NCBI GenBank assembly: GCA_026075535.2
Contig: AP026549.1
Coordinates: forward strand, 496,001 to 560,000
Reading direction: 5' to 3'
Origin: Tricholoma matsutake
Taxonomy: Eukaryota > Basidiomycota > Agaricomycetes > Agaricales > Tricholomataceae
Length of the DNA stretch: 64,000 nt
Each line of letters starts with the position of its first letter. Position 1 is the first letter of the stretch. Positions 35,710-45,457 of this stretch are shown here, in pieces. The translations under genes were made by a program, and so were the position numbers. The notes under the pieces were generated by a model. The model was not told the origin of the DNA, searched no databases, and saw only the letters and a program-made list of their open reading frames with translations.

Positions 35710-36311
35710 TAGTGCTGTTCCAGCTCGGCTTGGCCTGAAAGCCCCGGCTTTGGCCTGGCCTGAGACAGCTTTGGCTTTCCCAATCCACAGGCCGAGCCAA
35801 AGCCATCAGCTAGGGCTTGGCCCTGGCCTGGCTTGGCCTGGGCTGCGGCTTTGTATGCAAGAATAATAAAGGTTTCCTGAGAGGTTAGCCAGCAAGTTTG
35901 ATGCTTCCAGGGGTCTAACTTACCTTGAATGCAGCTTGGTATACAGTGTACTCAATGGACGATGATGTTGTTACATGAAAACATGTCCAAAACATGTTTG
36001 TTTGGCCAGTCACATGACTACTGTGAACATGACGTGACAATAGAAACGACTCACATCGTAAATTGTAACGCTGTCATGTGTCCATCTGAACATTGAGAAC
36101 ATATGACACTGGTTCAATATCATGACTTGGCACATGGTAACCACGATTTAGTACTTCAAACTCACCGAGATACAACACTTGAAAAGCCGTGGCCTGACGG
36201 CCTGGCTTTGGCTTGTCAGATCTCCAGGCCAGGCCAAAGCCATCAAGAGGCCATCATTTTGGCTCGGCTTGGCCTGGCTCACGGCCTGAGGCTGGGCCAA
36301 GCACAGCACTA
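35710..36311. mobile_element. hAT-like insertion 1 in the Helitron, 602 bp
   Basis: It begins TAGTGCTGTTCC and ends AAGCACAGCACTA, with an exact 8-bp TSD ATCAGATT at 35702-35709 and 36312-36319. Removing it and one TSD copy restores the Helitron reading across the junction (NKLSYQI then ICGFCEDSS). The interior is rich in GGCCTGGCTTGGCC words near both ends and has no coding frame. Confidence 0.92.
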
Positions 36312-36926
36312 ATCAGATTATATGTGGCTTTTGTGAGGATTCATCAAAAGAGTTGTTAGAAGAAGGGGGTTGTGCTGTGTGTGGAAGGCTAACACCAAAC
36401 AGGGAATTGACTAAACTGAAGTCAATAAGTAAACAGTTCCATGTGCTGCAATCAAACAGTGGAACAAGAAAAGAGAGAAAGAAAGAAAGTGATTTAATTG
36501 AAAGTTTAAATGGTGTGCTGTGGTTTCTACACCTCCATATCCATATGGAAACAACCAAGGAGAAATCTGAGGATATAAATTAGGGTTGTGGTAAATTGAT
36601 TGGGGATCTGCACTTTGTCCCACTGCTAGTGCAGCACCATGGTTATTCCAATCTTTCAATGCAACTCCCTTTAAAGTTGCAACTGTCTTTGTGGAGAGTT
36701 GTTCACCTGTAATGCCATGTACAACAAATGGACATTTTCCTTCTTCTACCCCATCCTCAAATGTTTGGTCAAATGTGCTAGTGCCTTCAGGTACTTTGTT
36801 TGATTGTGCTTGCTTGTATTCTATAGAGACAGGGGGAATGTCCTCTGGATACTTTTCAAGTTCCTCATATGATATAGTTATGTCAGTGACTCAGCGTAAT
36901 CAACATGATTTAATTTTAGCCATTCT

Positions 36927-37906
36927 CAAGGGGGTGTCAGAAAAAAATTAAGGATACCGGGTTGAATTTTTTTTAAGCCATGAAGTGGGGAACTAACTAA
37001 CTAACCGTGGAAACCACTTTCCTAATAAGGCAATTTAGCTTACAAATCTTCACTGACAAAAAAACTCTTTGCATCTTGTGGTATCATTTGTGTTGCAGCT
37101 GCTTTCACAATGACTTTCTCACTTAGTTTTGGGTGAAGGTGATGTAGATAAAGTATCTCAGAGGACCTGTGTCTGTAAAATGATAACAATAATTTACTCT
37201 TGGTTGTGTCACATGCATAATTCTGAACTATTTCTTGAAATCTATCTATTGCAAGTTGAAAACTAGCTTAGATTTACATTTGAATAGCAAGTAATATTGA
37301 CATGCCATGTTTAAACAATTTCTCCACCAAGAATAAAACCCAAGTGTGGTTTGAAAGTCAGAAATCAGGACATAACTGCCTGGCAGGTGTGCAGGTGCTA
37401 TAATTCCTTCCACAATACATTTCAAGCTTCAATTTTGGTGACAAAAATGACAGTATGATCCTACACATTTAAGTAGATCACCAGAAGATTCTGGCTTGTA
37501 CTAGTATGTGACTTAAAATTTATCATTATTCTCCTTCTTCACAGTAAAATACCCCAGAAAACAAGTTAAATAATATGCTTACTTGATAATCATCTTCTGA
37601 GATCATTTAACTATGAGACCTTCACCCAATAGTAGGCCAGACAGTTATTGTAGAAGCAATAAACTGCAATGCAGCTGATACTGCAAGATTATATTTGCTC
37701 ATGTTTATTCACCAAAGGCCAGCTTCATTCAGTGCAAAATATGGTTAGAATAGTACAGTATCTGCCCTGTTAGTGTCTCTGTGTTAGTGAGATTGTCAGT
37801 GTCCCTCTGGCACAAAATTATGCTACCTAATTTTTTTTTTAACAGCTCGAGGGCTAGACTAACTAACCATCCCTATATGGTAATTTGACCATGTGACACC
37901 CCCTTG
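36927..37906. mobile_element. hAT-like insertion 2 in the Helitron, 980 bp
   Basis: Terminal inverted repeats CAAGGGGGTGTCA (13 bp, exact) and an exact 8-bp TSD GCCATTCT at 36919-36926 and 37907-37914. On the minus strand, excision joins HALEW to LKLNHVDYA, as in uninterrupted Helitron proteins. The subterminal ACTAACTAACC appears near both ends in the same orientation. No transposase is encoded. Confidence 0.92.
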
Positions 37907-38224
37907 GCCATTCTAAAGCATGAGCCACAACTTTTCTTCGAACCAAAAGAGGAGTACACTGGAACTCTTGTCTAGTAGGCTTACAGGGACCAGTAAATAA
38001 TACAGCCAAAACTTCATCCAAGTCATTAACTGGAGGAGGCGAAATGTTGTAAACTTTTGCTACTGGAGATTCAAAGGCAATAGCATGAGCAACCATTTTT
38101 TTTTGTCCTGAGGATGCCACATGTACAAAGCAGCCATTGACATGTACCTTTTGAATTAACAGTCTTTCTACATATCGAAGACATTGCAATTACTTGGGAA
38201 CATTGCCTATCCACAAGCCAAATA

Positions 38225-38560
38225 GTGGCGGTCAAAGTAGGCCGATTATTGCACGATTAATAGTGCGATTATGAATCAAAAATCGTGTCAATAATCCGAG
38301 CCACCTTGACCGTGACGATTATTGAGGGCGATTACGGGGCGATTACGGGACACAATTATTTTGACAGATCTATGATCTTCTGCGTGATGTAAGCAAAAAT
38401 GTAAGCACGTAAAATAATCGCCTTCGATAATCGTGCAAATAATCGTCGAATCGCCTCCGGAGGCGATTCGACGATTCTGCGATTATTACAATAATCGCGA
38501 TTATCCGCGTCCCAAAAATCGTGGAAATAATCCGCAGATAATCGCTACTTTGACCGCTAC
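38225..38560. mobile_element. TA-flanked MITE of about 336 bp
   Basis: The ends are GTGGCGGTCAAAGTAG at the left and, reverse-complemented at the right, GTAGCGGTCAAAGTAG, each flanked by TA. The interior is dense in CGATTAT and ATAATCG words and could fold extensively. It sits inside the inverted Helitron block. Confidence 0.8.
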
Positions 38561-38990
38561 TAATTGCAAGTGCGTCATGAGGAACTTTGCCCAAACGTAT
38601 ATCTCTCCATTATCAGACAAAGCACATAAACAATTTTTGCTAATGTACCATGATAAATGGTTTCAGATGGATACTGCATTCTCATTGGTAGCGTTTAGTC
38701 ATGAGGAAGTCAAGGCAACAACAAGAGGCTCTTTTTTGGTAGCAGATACAAGTAAATTTTCTAGCATTGCAGAATGTTTGCTGAGTGTCAACTTCCAAGA
38801 TGTTTTGACTGACATTGCAAAAAGGATGGCAAATGGTGAGACAGTGAAAGCAGCAAATCACGATGAAGAGTTGTGTTTCCAAGTTATTAGGGACCTGGAT
38901 CATGTAGGTACAAATGTGCATGGATCAATCTCAAGCAAAAAACATATGCGAAATGACATATGGTCTATGATGGTCGGTTCACGTGCTTCA

Positions 38991-39346
38991 AAGAATGTTG
39001 TTGGTTCGAAAGAGCCCACTGGCATGGCTCGATTCGAGCCAGGTAGCTTGGATACGATGTGTCAACACTTCGCCCTCCAGCGGTTGATATAGAGAACCGC
39101 TCATTCAATCATTTGGTGAGGTAACTATACATGCGTAGCAAACAACAAGTTGGTGATCACTGGTAACATAAATTCTGTCCTTTCGACTTGTACTCGACTT
39201 GAAGCTAGATGTCGACACGGGGCGTGCACTCATGCCGCCGTCACATCACACAATGTTCCAGACTTGGCTCGGATCTTGTGGCCCGTCAACCGGGCCTATG
39301 CGTGGCAGTACCCTGACCTGCAAGACAATTTATATAAGCAAGCATC
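38991..39346. other. short intergenic stretch, nothing recognised
   Basis: Sequence between the Helitron fragment and the 3' end of the lectin-like gene. No family-like frame or repeat boundary is visible. Confidence 0.4.
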
Positions 39347-39878
39347 TCATTTTACAATTTGTATCAAACCCACTGGCGTGCTGTTGAAATTATTTACAAG
39401 AGTCCAGAATAAGTTGGTCCCCGCCAACTGTATCCTAATTGCGTGTGGTGTGAATCGCGGACCGTTTAAAAATTATCCCAAAAAACATACATAATGCCAC
39501 CTGGGACGAAGTTGATCACAAATTGGTTCTCTGGGCCACCACCATAGACTTGAGGCTACATTAGTACATAAACGTTAGATCATGCAACGAGGAGAAGTAG
39601 TTTCGTTAGTGAATGCATACGTCGTTCCCGACGGGAATTTGTTGAACTCCGACCATCACTGGCGCGCCACCGGCGATTACCGCACTCCGGATCGTACCAC
39701 CTACGTTTGCCCACTGTTTATCGACAGGGTAAGCCGCACTTGTAAACTTTATGATACCAACTCCACTTGCCTGTTGATTTTGATTCCCATTGATTTGATA
39801 GCCAATGACGAGCCCATCCGCCGCTGCGCGAGAGAGATCAGCACATGTGCCGTGAGCAAGGTTGATGAGATTGGCCAT
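39347..39878 (-). CDS. small ricin-B-like (beta-trefoil) lectin candidate, 4 exons
   Basis: Exons are 39771-39878, 39621-39713, 39491-39555 and 39347-39434, joined by introns of 57 nt (GC-AG), 65 nt (GT-AG) and 56 nt (GT-AG), giving an open 117-residue protein. The first exon has LINLAHGTCADLS and GLVIGYQINGNQNQQ. Removing the 57-nt intron puts Trp next, producing the NQQW (QxW) signature of ricin-B folds. The last exon has LAGTNLFWTLVNN. Ricin-B family members bind carbohydrate; this one has no signal peptide and would be cytosolic. It is shorter than a full trefoil (about 140 residues). The first intron is a multiple of three and open, so it could also be retained. A TATA box lies 48-58 bp upstream. 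Confidence 0.6.
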
Positions 39879-39925
39879 TGTTGTGGAGAATGTGGAACTG
39901 TAGCGAAACAGCACATACATCGACC

Positions 39926-39936
39926 CTTTATATATA
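39926..39936 (-). promoter_or_regulatory. TATA box of the lectin-like gene
   Basis: TATATATAAAG on the minus strand, 48-58 bp upstream of the ATG at 39878, with the context ACAACAATGG at the start codon. The spacing suits a short 5' leader of about 20-25 nt. Confidence 0.55.
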
Positions 39937-40317
39937 CATGGGAGAGGGTCTCTGGAATTTGCCGACTCGGAATCATAGATCATGATTATCTTTTCGGATC
40001 AACTTGAAAGTCACTGACTGGCCAGTTCAAGTTGCTCCAGAGTCCACACATGGATATTGTAAGACACACTCGTGCAGTGTCAATTGAATCGGGTTGCCTG
40101 CCAAGTCCATCCAAGGTACTCGGAGTTATCCAGTCCCGAGGGGTGAGTTGACCAATACTTACCGGTAAGCAGATATGATCATTCCGTAGGAACTATAGGA
40201 AGTGATCGTAAGTGAAGATCGGACAGATTGAGATTCTATCTACTCGATTGTTCGCCTCGGCGATGGCGGAGAACTTGAAGAACCGAGTGGATGAATTGGT
40301 ATCCATAGTTCCTAAAG
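39937..40317. other. upstream region of the lectin-like gene
   Basis: No coding frame of note. The sequence is more GC-balanced and less repetitive than its surroundings and probably represents native host DNA upstream of the gene. Confidence 0.35.
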
Positions 40318-41222
40318 GAAGAGGTGTTAGATCCACCGATCGTGGCCGTCAGATTCATTCATGAAAGCACACTGGGGATTTCCGGGACACGGCATGTCAG
40401 CGGCATGGACCGTTGCCATCAAATTTGAATCAACCGCTCAAAGTGGAACATGAATGAAAGATTATATACAATAAGTAGTTTAGGAAAATACATCTGTACT
40501 GTTATAAGCAGACATTTTCTGCATACCTGAAGGGTGATTGGTAAGATCTGAAGAGAAATTGGAGGAAGTGGCTCAAGAGAAGGCATAAAAGATGTTTGCT
40601 TCGGTCTTCGGGGGGAATCTGCTCGACCATCTGCAGCATGCAATAGAATATCTTAAATACGCACTAGCGAAGTCCACTTTACACTTCTGGCCTTGTTGAT
40701 GTCGATGTATCGGATACTTCGTGCGATTATTCGTGCCATGATTGATATAGATACCACAGCGTGAGCAGAGGACTTCGTTAGGAGTAGTATGATTGAAAGG
40801 TGGTGTATTTTCATTAGATGAGAAGGTAGCAGTAGCTTGTTTTGAGAGAAAAGATGAAGAGATATGAACAGGTGGGTGGCAAGAGAAAGTGGAGGTTGCA
40901 GCCAGAGAGTTATGAGAGATAGAGCCTGATAATATAGGGACAGTTGAGAATGAATGTGGTTGATATGGAACACTATGTATATTGTAAGATTGCCATGATG
41001 AGAAGGAGATATTAATGTTTGACGCATCTGCAGATATGCGTCTGCAGATACGCGTCCAACCGTCGATGAGGATTATCACGGTAAACGTCTGAAATGCCAA
41101 CCTTGCCGAGCCATCTTGCTTCAGTCTTTGCCTTGCTTACGTTGGCATCCTCTTTTGGGGGTACCCCCCACCTACCCCACCGTGGGAGCTATGGCCGCGA
41201 TCGGTGGATCTGACGCCTCTTG
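40318..41222. mobile_element. 905-bp TIR element with 8-bp TSD
   Basis: It begins GAAGAGGTGTTAGATCCACC and its reverse-complemented end reads CAAGAGGCGTCAGATCCACC. An exact 8-bp TSD TCCTAAAG lies at 40310-40317 and 41223-41230. On the minus strand a reading at 41100-40573 contains LCSRCGIYINHGTNN with downstream His residues, a possible zinc-knuckle remnant, but no transposase domain is recognisable. Probably a non-autonomous hAT-like element. Confidence 0.85.
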
Positions 41223-41333
41223 TCCTAAAGAGCATTTGGAAAACATCTCTTAGTCACTGCATACCAGATTGACAACTCGACTTAACCACTGTCAGAAGAG
41301 TCTGACAACTTGAATGTCACAGTGGCAGTGAGC

Positions 41334-41607
41334 TGTTGGAGCAGACTATATACGCTGCACAGTGGAAGAGACAACTCGTTCCTTACAACCTACCTGGGGT
41401 TTACTTAGACTTACAGCTAGGGTTAGCAGAGGTAAGAACACTGTATTCCTACTACGGTACAGGTTCTCCTTATATACATAATAATAAGGACGTCACATGA
41501 CTCAGGAATGTGTTTACCGCATGTATGCGCAGTAAGTGCAGTAACATGCATATGCTGCATGTATTGCCTCATGTATACAGCATGCATCACTGGGATTAAT
41601 TTCAACA
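41334..41607 (-). repeat. copia-1 3' LTR, 274 bp
   Basis: Read on minus it starts TGTTGAAATTAATCCC and ends CTGCTCCAACA. It is preceded on the minus strand by a polypurine tract (GAGGGGGGG). It matches 56830-57103 almost throughout. Confidence 0.9.
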
Positions 41608-41639
41608 CCCCCCCTCAAACTGTACAGCGCTCTAAGCAG

Positions 41640-43913
41640 CTAAGTTTGAATCTCGAAAGTAATTCTGAGAGAGTCTCTAAATTTCCTGAATAGGACGGCG
41701 CCAAGGTTCTTTGTGAACATGTCAGCCGGGTTATCACTTCCAGGAATGAAAACGACTGTGACTTTGTCATTTTCTATGCATTCGCGGGTGTAGTGGTAGC
41801 GAATGTCTATATGTTTGGTCCTTCTTTCCTGAACTGGATTTGATCCAATAAAGATGGATCCCTGATTATCAGTGCAGATTGGTACACGCTTCAGTGTATA
41901 TCCAAGTTCCTGGAATAAGGACTCTATCCACACTATCTGCCGACAAGTGTCGGAGAGAGCCATATATTCGGCTTCTGTGGATGACAGTGCTACAGTTTTT
42001 TGTAAACGGGACTGCCAGCACACAATGCCACTCGCCAGAGTAGCAAAGTAACCCATTGTAGATCGGCGCTTGACAGTGTCAGCTGCCCAATCAGAATCTG
42101 TGAAGGCCTGCAGCCCCTCGGATTTCTCTCCATCATAGACTATACTGTACTTCTGGGTTCCCACCAGATAGCGCATTATGTACATTGCTTTGTCTAGATG
42201 TTCTTGGCTAGGATTAGCCGAGAATTGCGACATATTGATTACCGCATAAGCGATATCAGGTCGCGTTCCGAGCATCAGATACAATAAAGATCCGATCACA
42301 GACTGATATTTCGATCTAAGCGCCGCATTTGGCGTCGCTGTGTTCTCCGACGGTTTGTAGCCAGTCGGGAGCGGAGTGGGGGCAACTTTGGCATTTGTCA
42401 TCTCAAACCTCTCGAGCACTTTGGCGAGATATTCTGTTTGATCGAGTTTGACTTTTGTAGTGGTCTGGGTGACGCGCATGCCTAAGAATTCTGTGACTTT
42501 TTCAGTACTATGGCACTCCCAATGCTTCAGGCAAGCATTCTTCTTTTCATCCACAAGTTTCTTGTTCTTGCCCATGAACAAGCCATCGTCAACATAGACT
42601 AGCGCAATAATGATGCTGCCTGTCTTAGGATCCATGTGTATGAAGATGCCAGCATCGGAGCCAGCACGCACAAACCCAATGGTGCGCATAAATGCCTCTA
42701 GCTCTTTCCACCATGCTAGTGAAGCCTGTTTAAGGCCATACAATGCTCGGTGTAAGCGCATTACTTTGCGCTCTTTACCCTCGGGTTGATCCATATGGAT
42801 CTCCTCATCAAGTTTGCCATATAAAAATGCGGTTTTTACATCTAGACCGGTCATATACATGCCTTCTAGAGACGCAAGGGCAAACATGAGGCATACGGTC
42901 TCGTAGCGGACTACTGGTGAGAAAATCTCATCAAAGTCAACGCCTTCGACTTGTGAAAAGCCTTTGGCCACGAGTCTGGCTCGTTTTCTTCTGTCCGATT
43001 TCACGGAGAAAACCCATCTATTTTTGATCGTTTTCCGATCATGTGGAAGATCAACGATATCATAGACTTGTCGCTTGCGAAGAGCCTCTAACTCTTCACG
43101 ACAAGCCTGTTTCCACTCAAGTTGCTGCTGCCGGGGTAGGCACGCAATATCGCGAAATTGGTTTGGAACTAGGCTTTTTCCGCTTGATGGTGTGACTGCT
43201 TTTGATAACAGCCAGCGGATAAGCTCATCTCCACCTTCCTTGATTATCTTTTTAATATAACCTGCTTCGTCCAGTTCCCCCATTGGGTAATCATGTTCTT
43301 GATTATTGGAATCGGGCACACTCTCGTGGGGTGCCGAACTCGGTCCAGCAACCAGTTCTTGCTGTTGAGGTCGTGGTCGTGTTCGGTTATGATCCGAATC
43401 TTGACCCACAGACTTCTTCCAATATCGATCACGCGCAATGTCTCTCTCTATGTCAGAGGGGAGTCGCTGTTCTCCATAGGTATTGCCGGGATGGTTTGGG
43501 ATTTTCCTCTGCCTGCCTGATCGACGGGGCAATTGCTGCCATTCCTGTTGATCTTCACGTCTTGGACAAAAGTCCTCAGTGTTAACTGGAGGCGGCGGAG
43601 GAGGAGCGTTAGTCGCATCGTCATGCGCCTTTTGCTCACTTGGTAAATCATCATCATCATCTTCTAATGATGGAGGAAGGGGCGGATTTTGTGGCGGTAT
43701 AGGGTCATCGCCATCCGTTCCAGATGAGTGGTCGTTATCTTCTGGTTCTGGAGGTGGAAAATCACCAAGGTCTGTCTTGGCAGGAGTTTTAGCTCCAGGA
43801 CAGCATGGGAACATCGTTTCATCAAATAGTGCTGTGGCACCAATGAATATTGCGCCATTTTGTCGCATGAAACGATATGCTTTAATGCCATCTTCTACTC
43901 CAAGGTACGTCAT
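41640..43913 (-). CDS. copia-1 pol: integrase end, reverse transcriptase, RNase H (757 aa open)
   Basis: A long uninterrupted Ty1/copia pol reading. Domains in order: end of integrase and an acidic/Pro linker (to about residue 240), reverse transcriptase with KNRWVFSVK, GVDFDEIFSPVV, GLDVKTAFLYG and the catalytic LVYVDDGLFMG, then RNase H with FTDSDWAAD and ALSSTEAEYMALSD. It ends next to the LTR. The reading continues upstream to 44211 with small breaks (RLKWLTPFEDL, LKVFGCCAYVYLPKEKHP). The element is truncated at 44211 in integrase, so gag, protease and the 5' LTR are missing. It retains CpG sites that its sister at 57136 has lost. Confidence 0.9.
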   Translation of the reverse strand: MTYLGVEDGIKAYRFMRQNGAIFIGATALFDETMFPCCPGAKTPAKTDLGDFPPPEPEDNDHSSGTDGDDPIPPQNPPLPPSLEDDDDDLPSEQKAHDDATNAPPPPPPVNTEDFCPRREDQQEWQQLPRRSGRQRKIPNHPGNTYGEQRLPSDIERDIARDRYWKKSVGQDSDHNRTRPRPQQQELVAGPSSAPHESVPDSNNQEHDYPMGELDEAGYIKKIIKEGGDELIRWLLSKAVTPSSGKSLVPNQFRDIACLPRQQQLEWKQACREELEALRKRQVYDIVDLPHDRKTIKNRWVFSVKSDRRKRARLVAKGFSQVEGVDFDEIFSPVVRYETVCLMFALASLEGMYMTGLDVKTAFLYGKLDEEIHMDQPEGKERKVMRLHRALYGLKQASLAWWKELEAFMRTIGFVRAGSDAGIFIHMDPKTGSIIIALVYVDDGLFMGKNKKLVDEKKNACLKHWECHSTEKVTEFLGMRVTQTTTKVKLDQTEYLAKVLERFEMTNAKVAPTPLPTGYKPSENTATPNAALRSKYQSVIGSLLYLMLGTRPDIAYAVINMSQFSANPSQEHLDKAMYIMRYLVGTQKYSIVYDGEKSEGLQAFTDSDWAADTVKRRSTMGYFATLASGIVCWQSRLQKTVALSSTEAEYMALSDTCRQIVWIESLFQELGYTLKRVPICTDNQGSIFIGSNPVQERRTKHIDIRYHYTRECIENDKVTVVFIPGSDNPADMFTKNLGAVLFRKFRDSLRITFEIQT

Positions 43914-44211
43914 TAACTCCGATCGAGGAGATAATGTTGTTGGATGTTTTTCCTTTGGTAGATAGACATAAGCACAGCAACCGAAGACCTTCAGATTGTT
44001 TAGATCTGGGCGGACCTTTGTCAGGTCCTCAAAAGGTGTCAGCCATTTCAGGCGCCTTATTGGGGTTCAGTTGTATAAATGTGTTGCATGTTCTATGCAA
44101 AATTCCCACCATGATTGTGGTAGACAAGCGGTGAATCGCAAGGTTTGCAACTTTTCCATTATTGTCCTTATGGTGCGCTCTGCGCGCCCGTTCTGTTGAT
44201 GAACGTGGGGT
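43914..44211 (-). pseudogene. copia-1 integrase remnant, truncated
   Basis: Minus-strand pieces contain RTIMEKLQTLRF and RLKWLTPFEDLTKVRPDLNN, matching the integrase C-terminal region of copia-2 at 59421-59720. Homology stops abruptly at 44211, where copia-2 continues, which marks the truncation point. Confidence 0.75.
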
Positions 44212-45457
44212 GATTCTCCATTGTTTTATATCTGTATTCCTCATGTTTTATTTCCTTTTTAGTATTACTTCTCCCAAACACATACAGCCTTGTACTAGCT
44301 ACTTAGAAAGACAGAATATATTGTCTTCTCACACCAATTGTCTGATTTAAGAGCCATTCTCTTGAGTCCAAGCATCTCGACTTAGTCTCAAAATTCAGTG
44401 TTTTATGCTGAATTTCCTCGAACTCCTTGTACTAGCTTCTCAAAACTATCGCATATTGTCTATCCTCTCTTGGCACCTTTCTACGTCCTTATAGTCTATC
44501 CTCAGCCACCGTTGAAGGCATCTTTGTCTTCTATACAGGCCTTCAAACATCATTGCACCTCTTCAAACTTCTTCAAACTTCATTGTACCTCTTCGCATAC
44601 TCTTTGAACTTCATTAAATTTCCCTCAAACATTATCGCAGTGCTTTGTATGCCCTCGATTGTTATTGAACTTCTCTCAAACATCATCACAACACTTCAAA
44701 TACTTTCAAATCTCATCGAACTTCATCACACACCCTCTAGAGTTGTTTTCATACCCTTGGTTTACATTGGTGATATTTAGTACCACCTTGCAACCTTCCT
44801 CTAACTAGCATTATATCATTCGAGCCCTTATAGTGGGTTTTGTTTGGGTTTCCTGGTTGAGTATCATCAATGTGAATGTTTGTTTACTGTAAACAAACAC
44901 ATACAGCTAAGACAAACATGTACAACAACTTCAAGATACATAAACCCAGACCTCCCCACTTATTCTTGGGGCATCCCCCCTCTCATCGGTATATGTATAA
45001 GTAACTTCAGTATTTAGGTACATGAATACATAGTTATTTTTGGGTATGAAAAGACCGGTTTAGACCGGTCTTTGATCAGTTTTTGTGACTTTCAAATAAG
45101 TATCAACTGCTAACTGGACTGCAGGCCATTTTGGATGGACCGAGACTGACGGTTCGGTCTCTTGTGGTTAAGTTTGGTTAAGGGTCCAGTCTTTTTCCGG
45201 TCTTATGGACTGGACCCTCAAACACTACCTGGAATCCCGTTGGGTTCCCTTCCCTACACGATCCATCCTTATCAACTTCTACTGTCTGGATACAACCAGA
45301 AATTCAACAACTTCCTTCCTCCAGCTCAGAATTTAGCAGTATTTACAAACTCTCACTTCTCTCATCAAACCCATCCCATCTTCTATGTTCTAAAACCTTC
45401 CTATGACTCCCACTGAATCACAGACTCAATGAACTACAAGAAACTCCTGCTGTGCTG
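44212..45457. other. non-coding region with clustered hairpins
   Basis: AT-rich and pyrimidine-rich sequence with no recognised gene. Notable palindromes are TGTTTGTTTACTGTAAACAA (44877 on), AAAGACCGGT/ACCGGTCTTT (about 45050-45073), and GGGTCCAGTC paired with GACTGGACCC (about 45180-45222). The GGTCCAGTC type hairpins resemble low-complexity MITE tips, but no TSD could be fixed. Confidence 0.4.

Larger units (their letters stand above)
36525..38595 (-). other. internal inversion of about 2.07 kb in the Helitron fragment
   Basis: Left of 36525 the Helitron reads on plus up to ESLNGVLW. Between 36525 and 38595 it reads on minus, from GKVPHDALA (about 38590) through to WLFPYGYGGVETT (36525). 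From 38600 it reads on plus again (SPLSDKAHKQFLLMYHDK). In related proteins the order is that of plus, then this block, then plus. About 25 residues expected between GVLW and GKVPHDALA are missing, so one breakpoint also lost sequence. Confidence 0.75.
35281..38990 (+). pseudogene. Helitron N-terminal region, rearranged fragment
   Basis: Pieces match the N-terminal part of fungal Helitron Rep/helicase proteins. On the plus strand: LTRAELLSLFDQHDCLSCN (35467), PPKPLNNKLSYQI up to 35709, CGFCEDSSKELLEE and CAVCGRLTPNRELTKLKSIS (36323-36440), and LLMYHDKWFQMDTAFSLVAF to SSKKHMRNDIWSMM (38638-38975). On the minus strand: LRYVERLLIQKVHVNGCFVH and VLFTGPCKPTRQEFQCTPLL (38180-37940), EYKQAQSNKVPEG and GQSADPQSIYHNPNLYPQ (about 36840-36570). 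The middle portion is therefore inverted. The fragment stops before the Rep HUH motifs and helicase, and no Helitron terminus was identified. Confidence 0.75.

Noticed and set aside
39606..39983. Unspliced 125-residue frame as the lectin product
   Set aside because: Its first ATG lies upstream of the TATA box, and the spliced model from 39878 gives consistent exon phases and the QxW motif.
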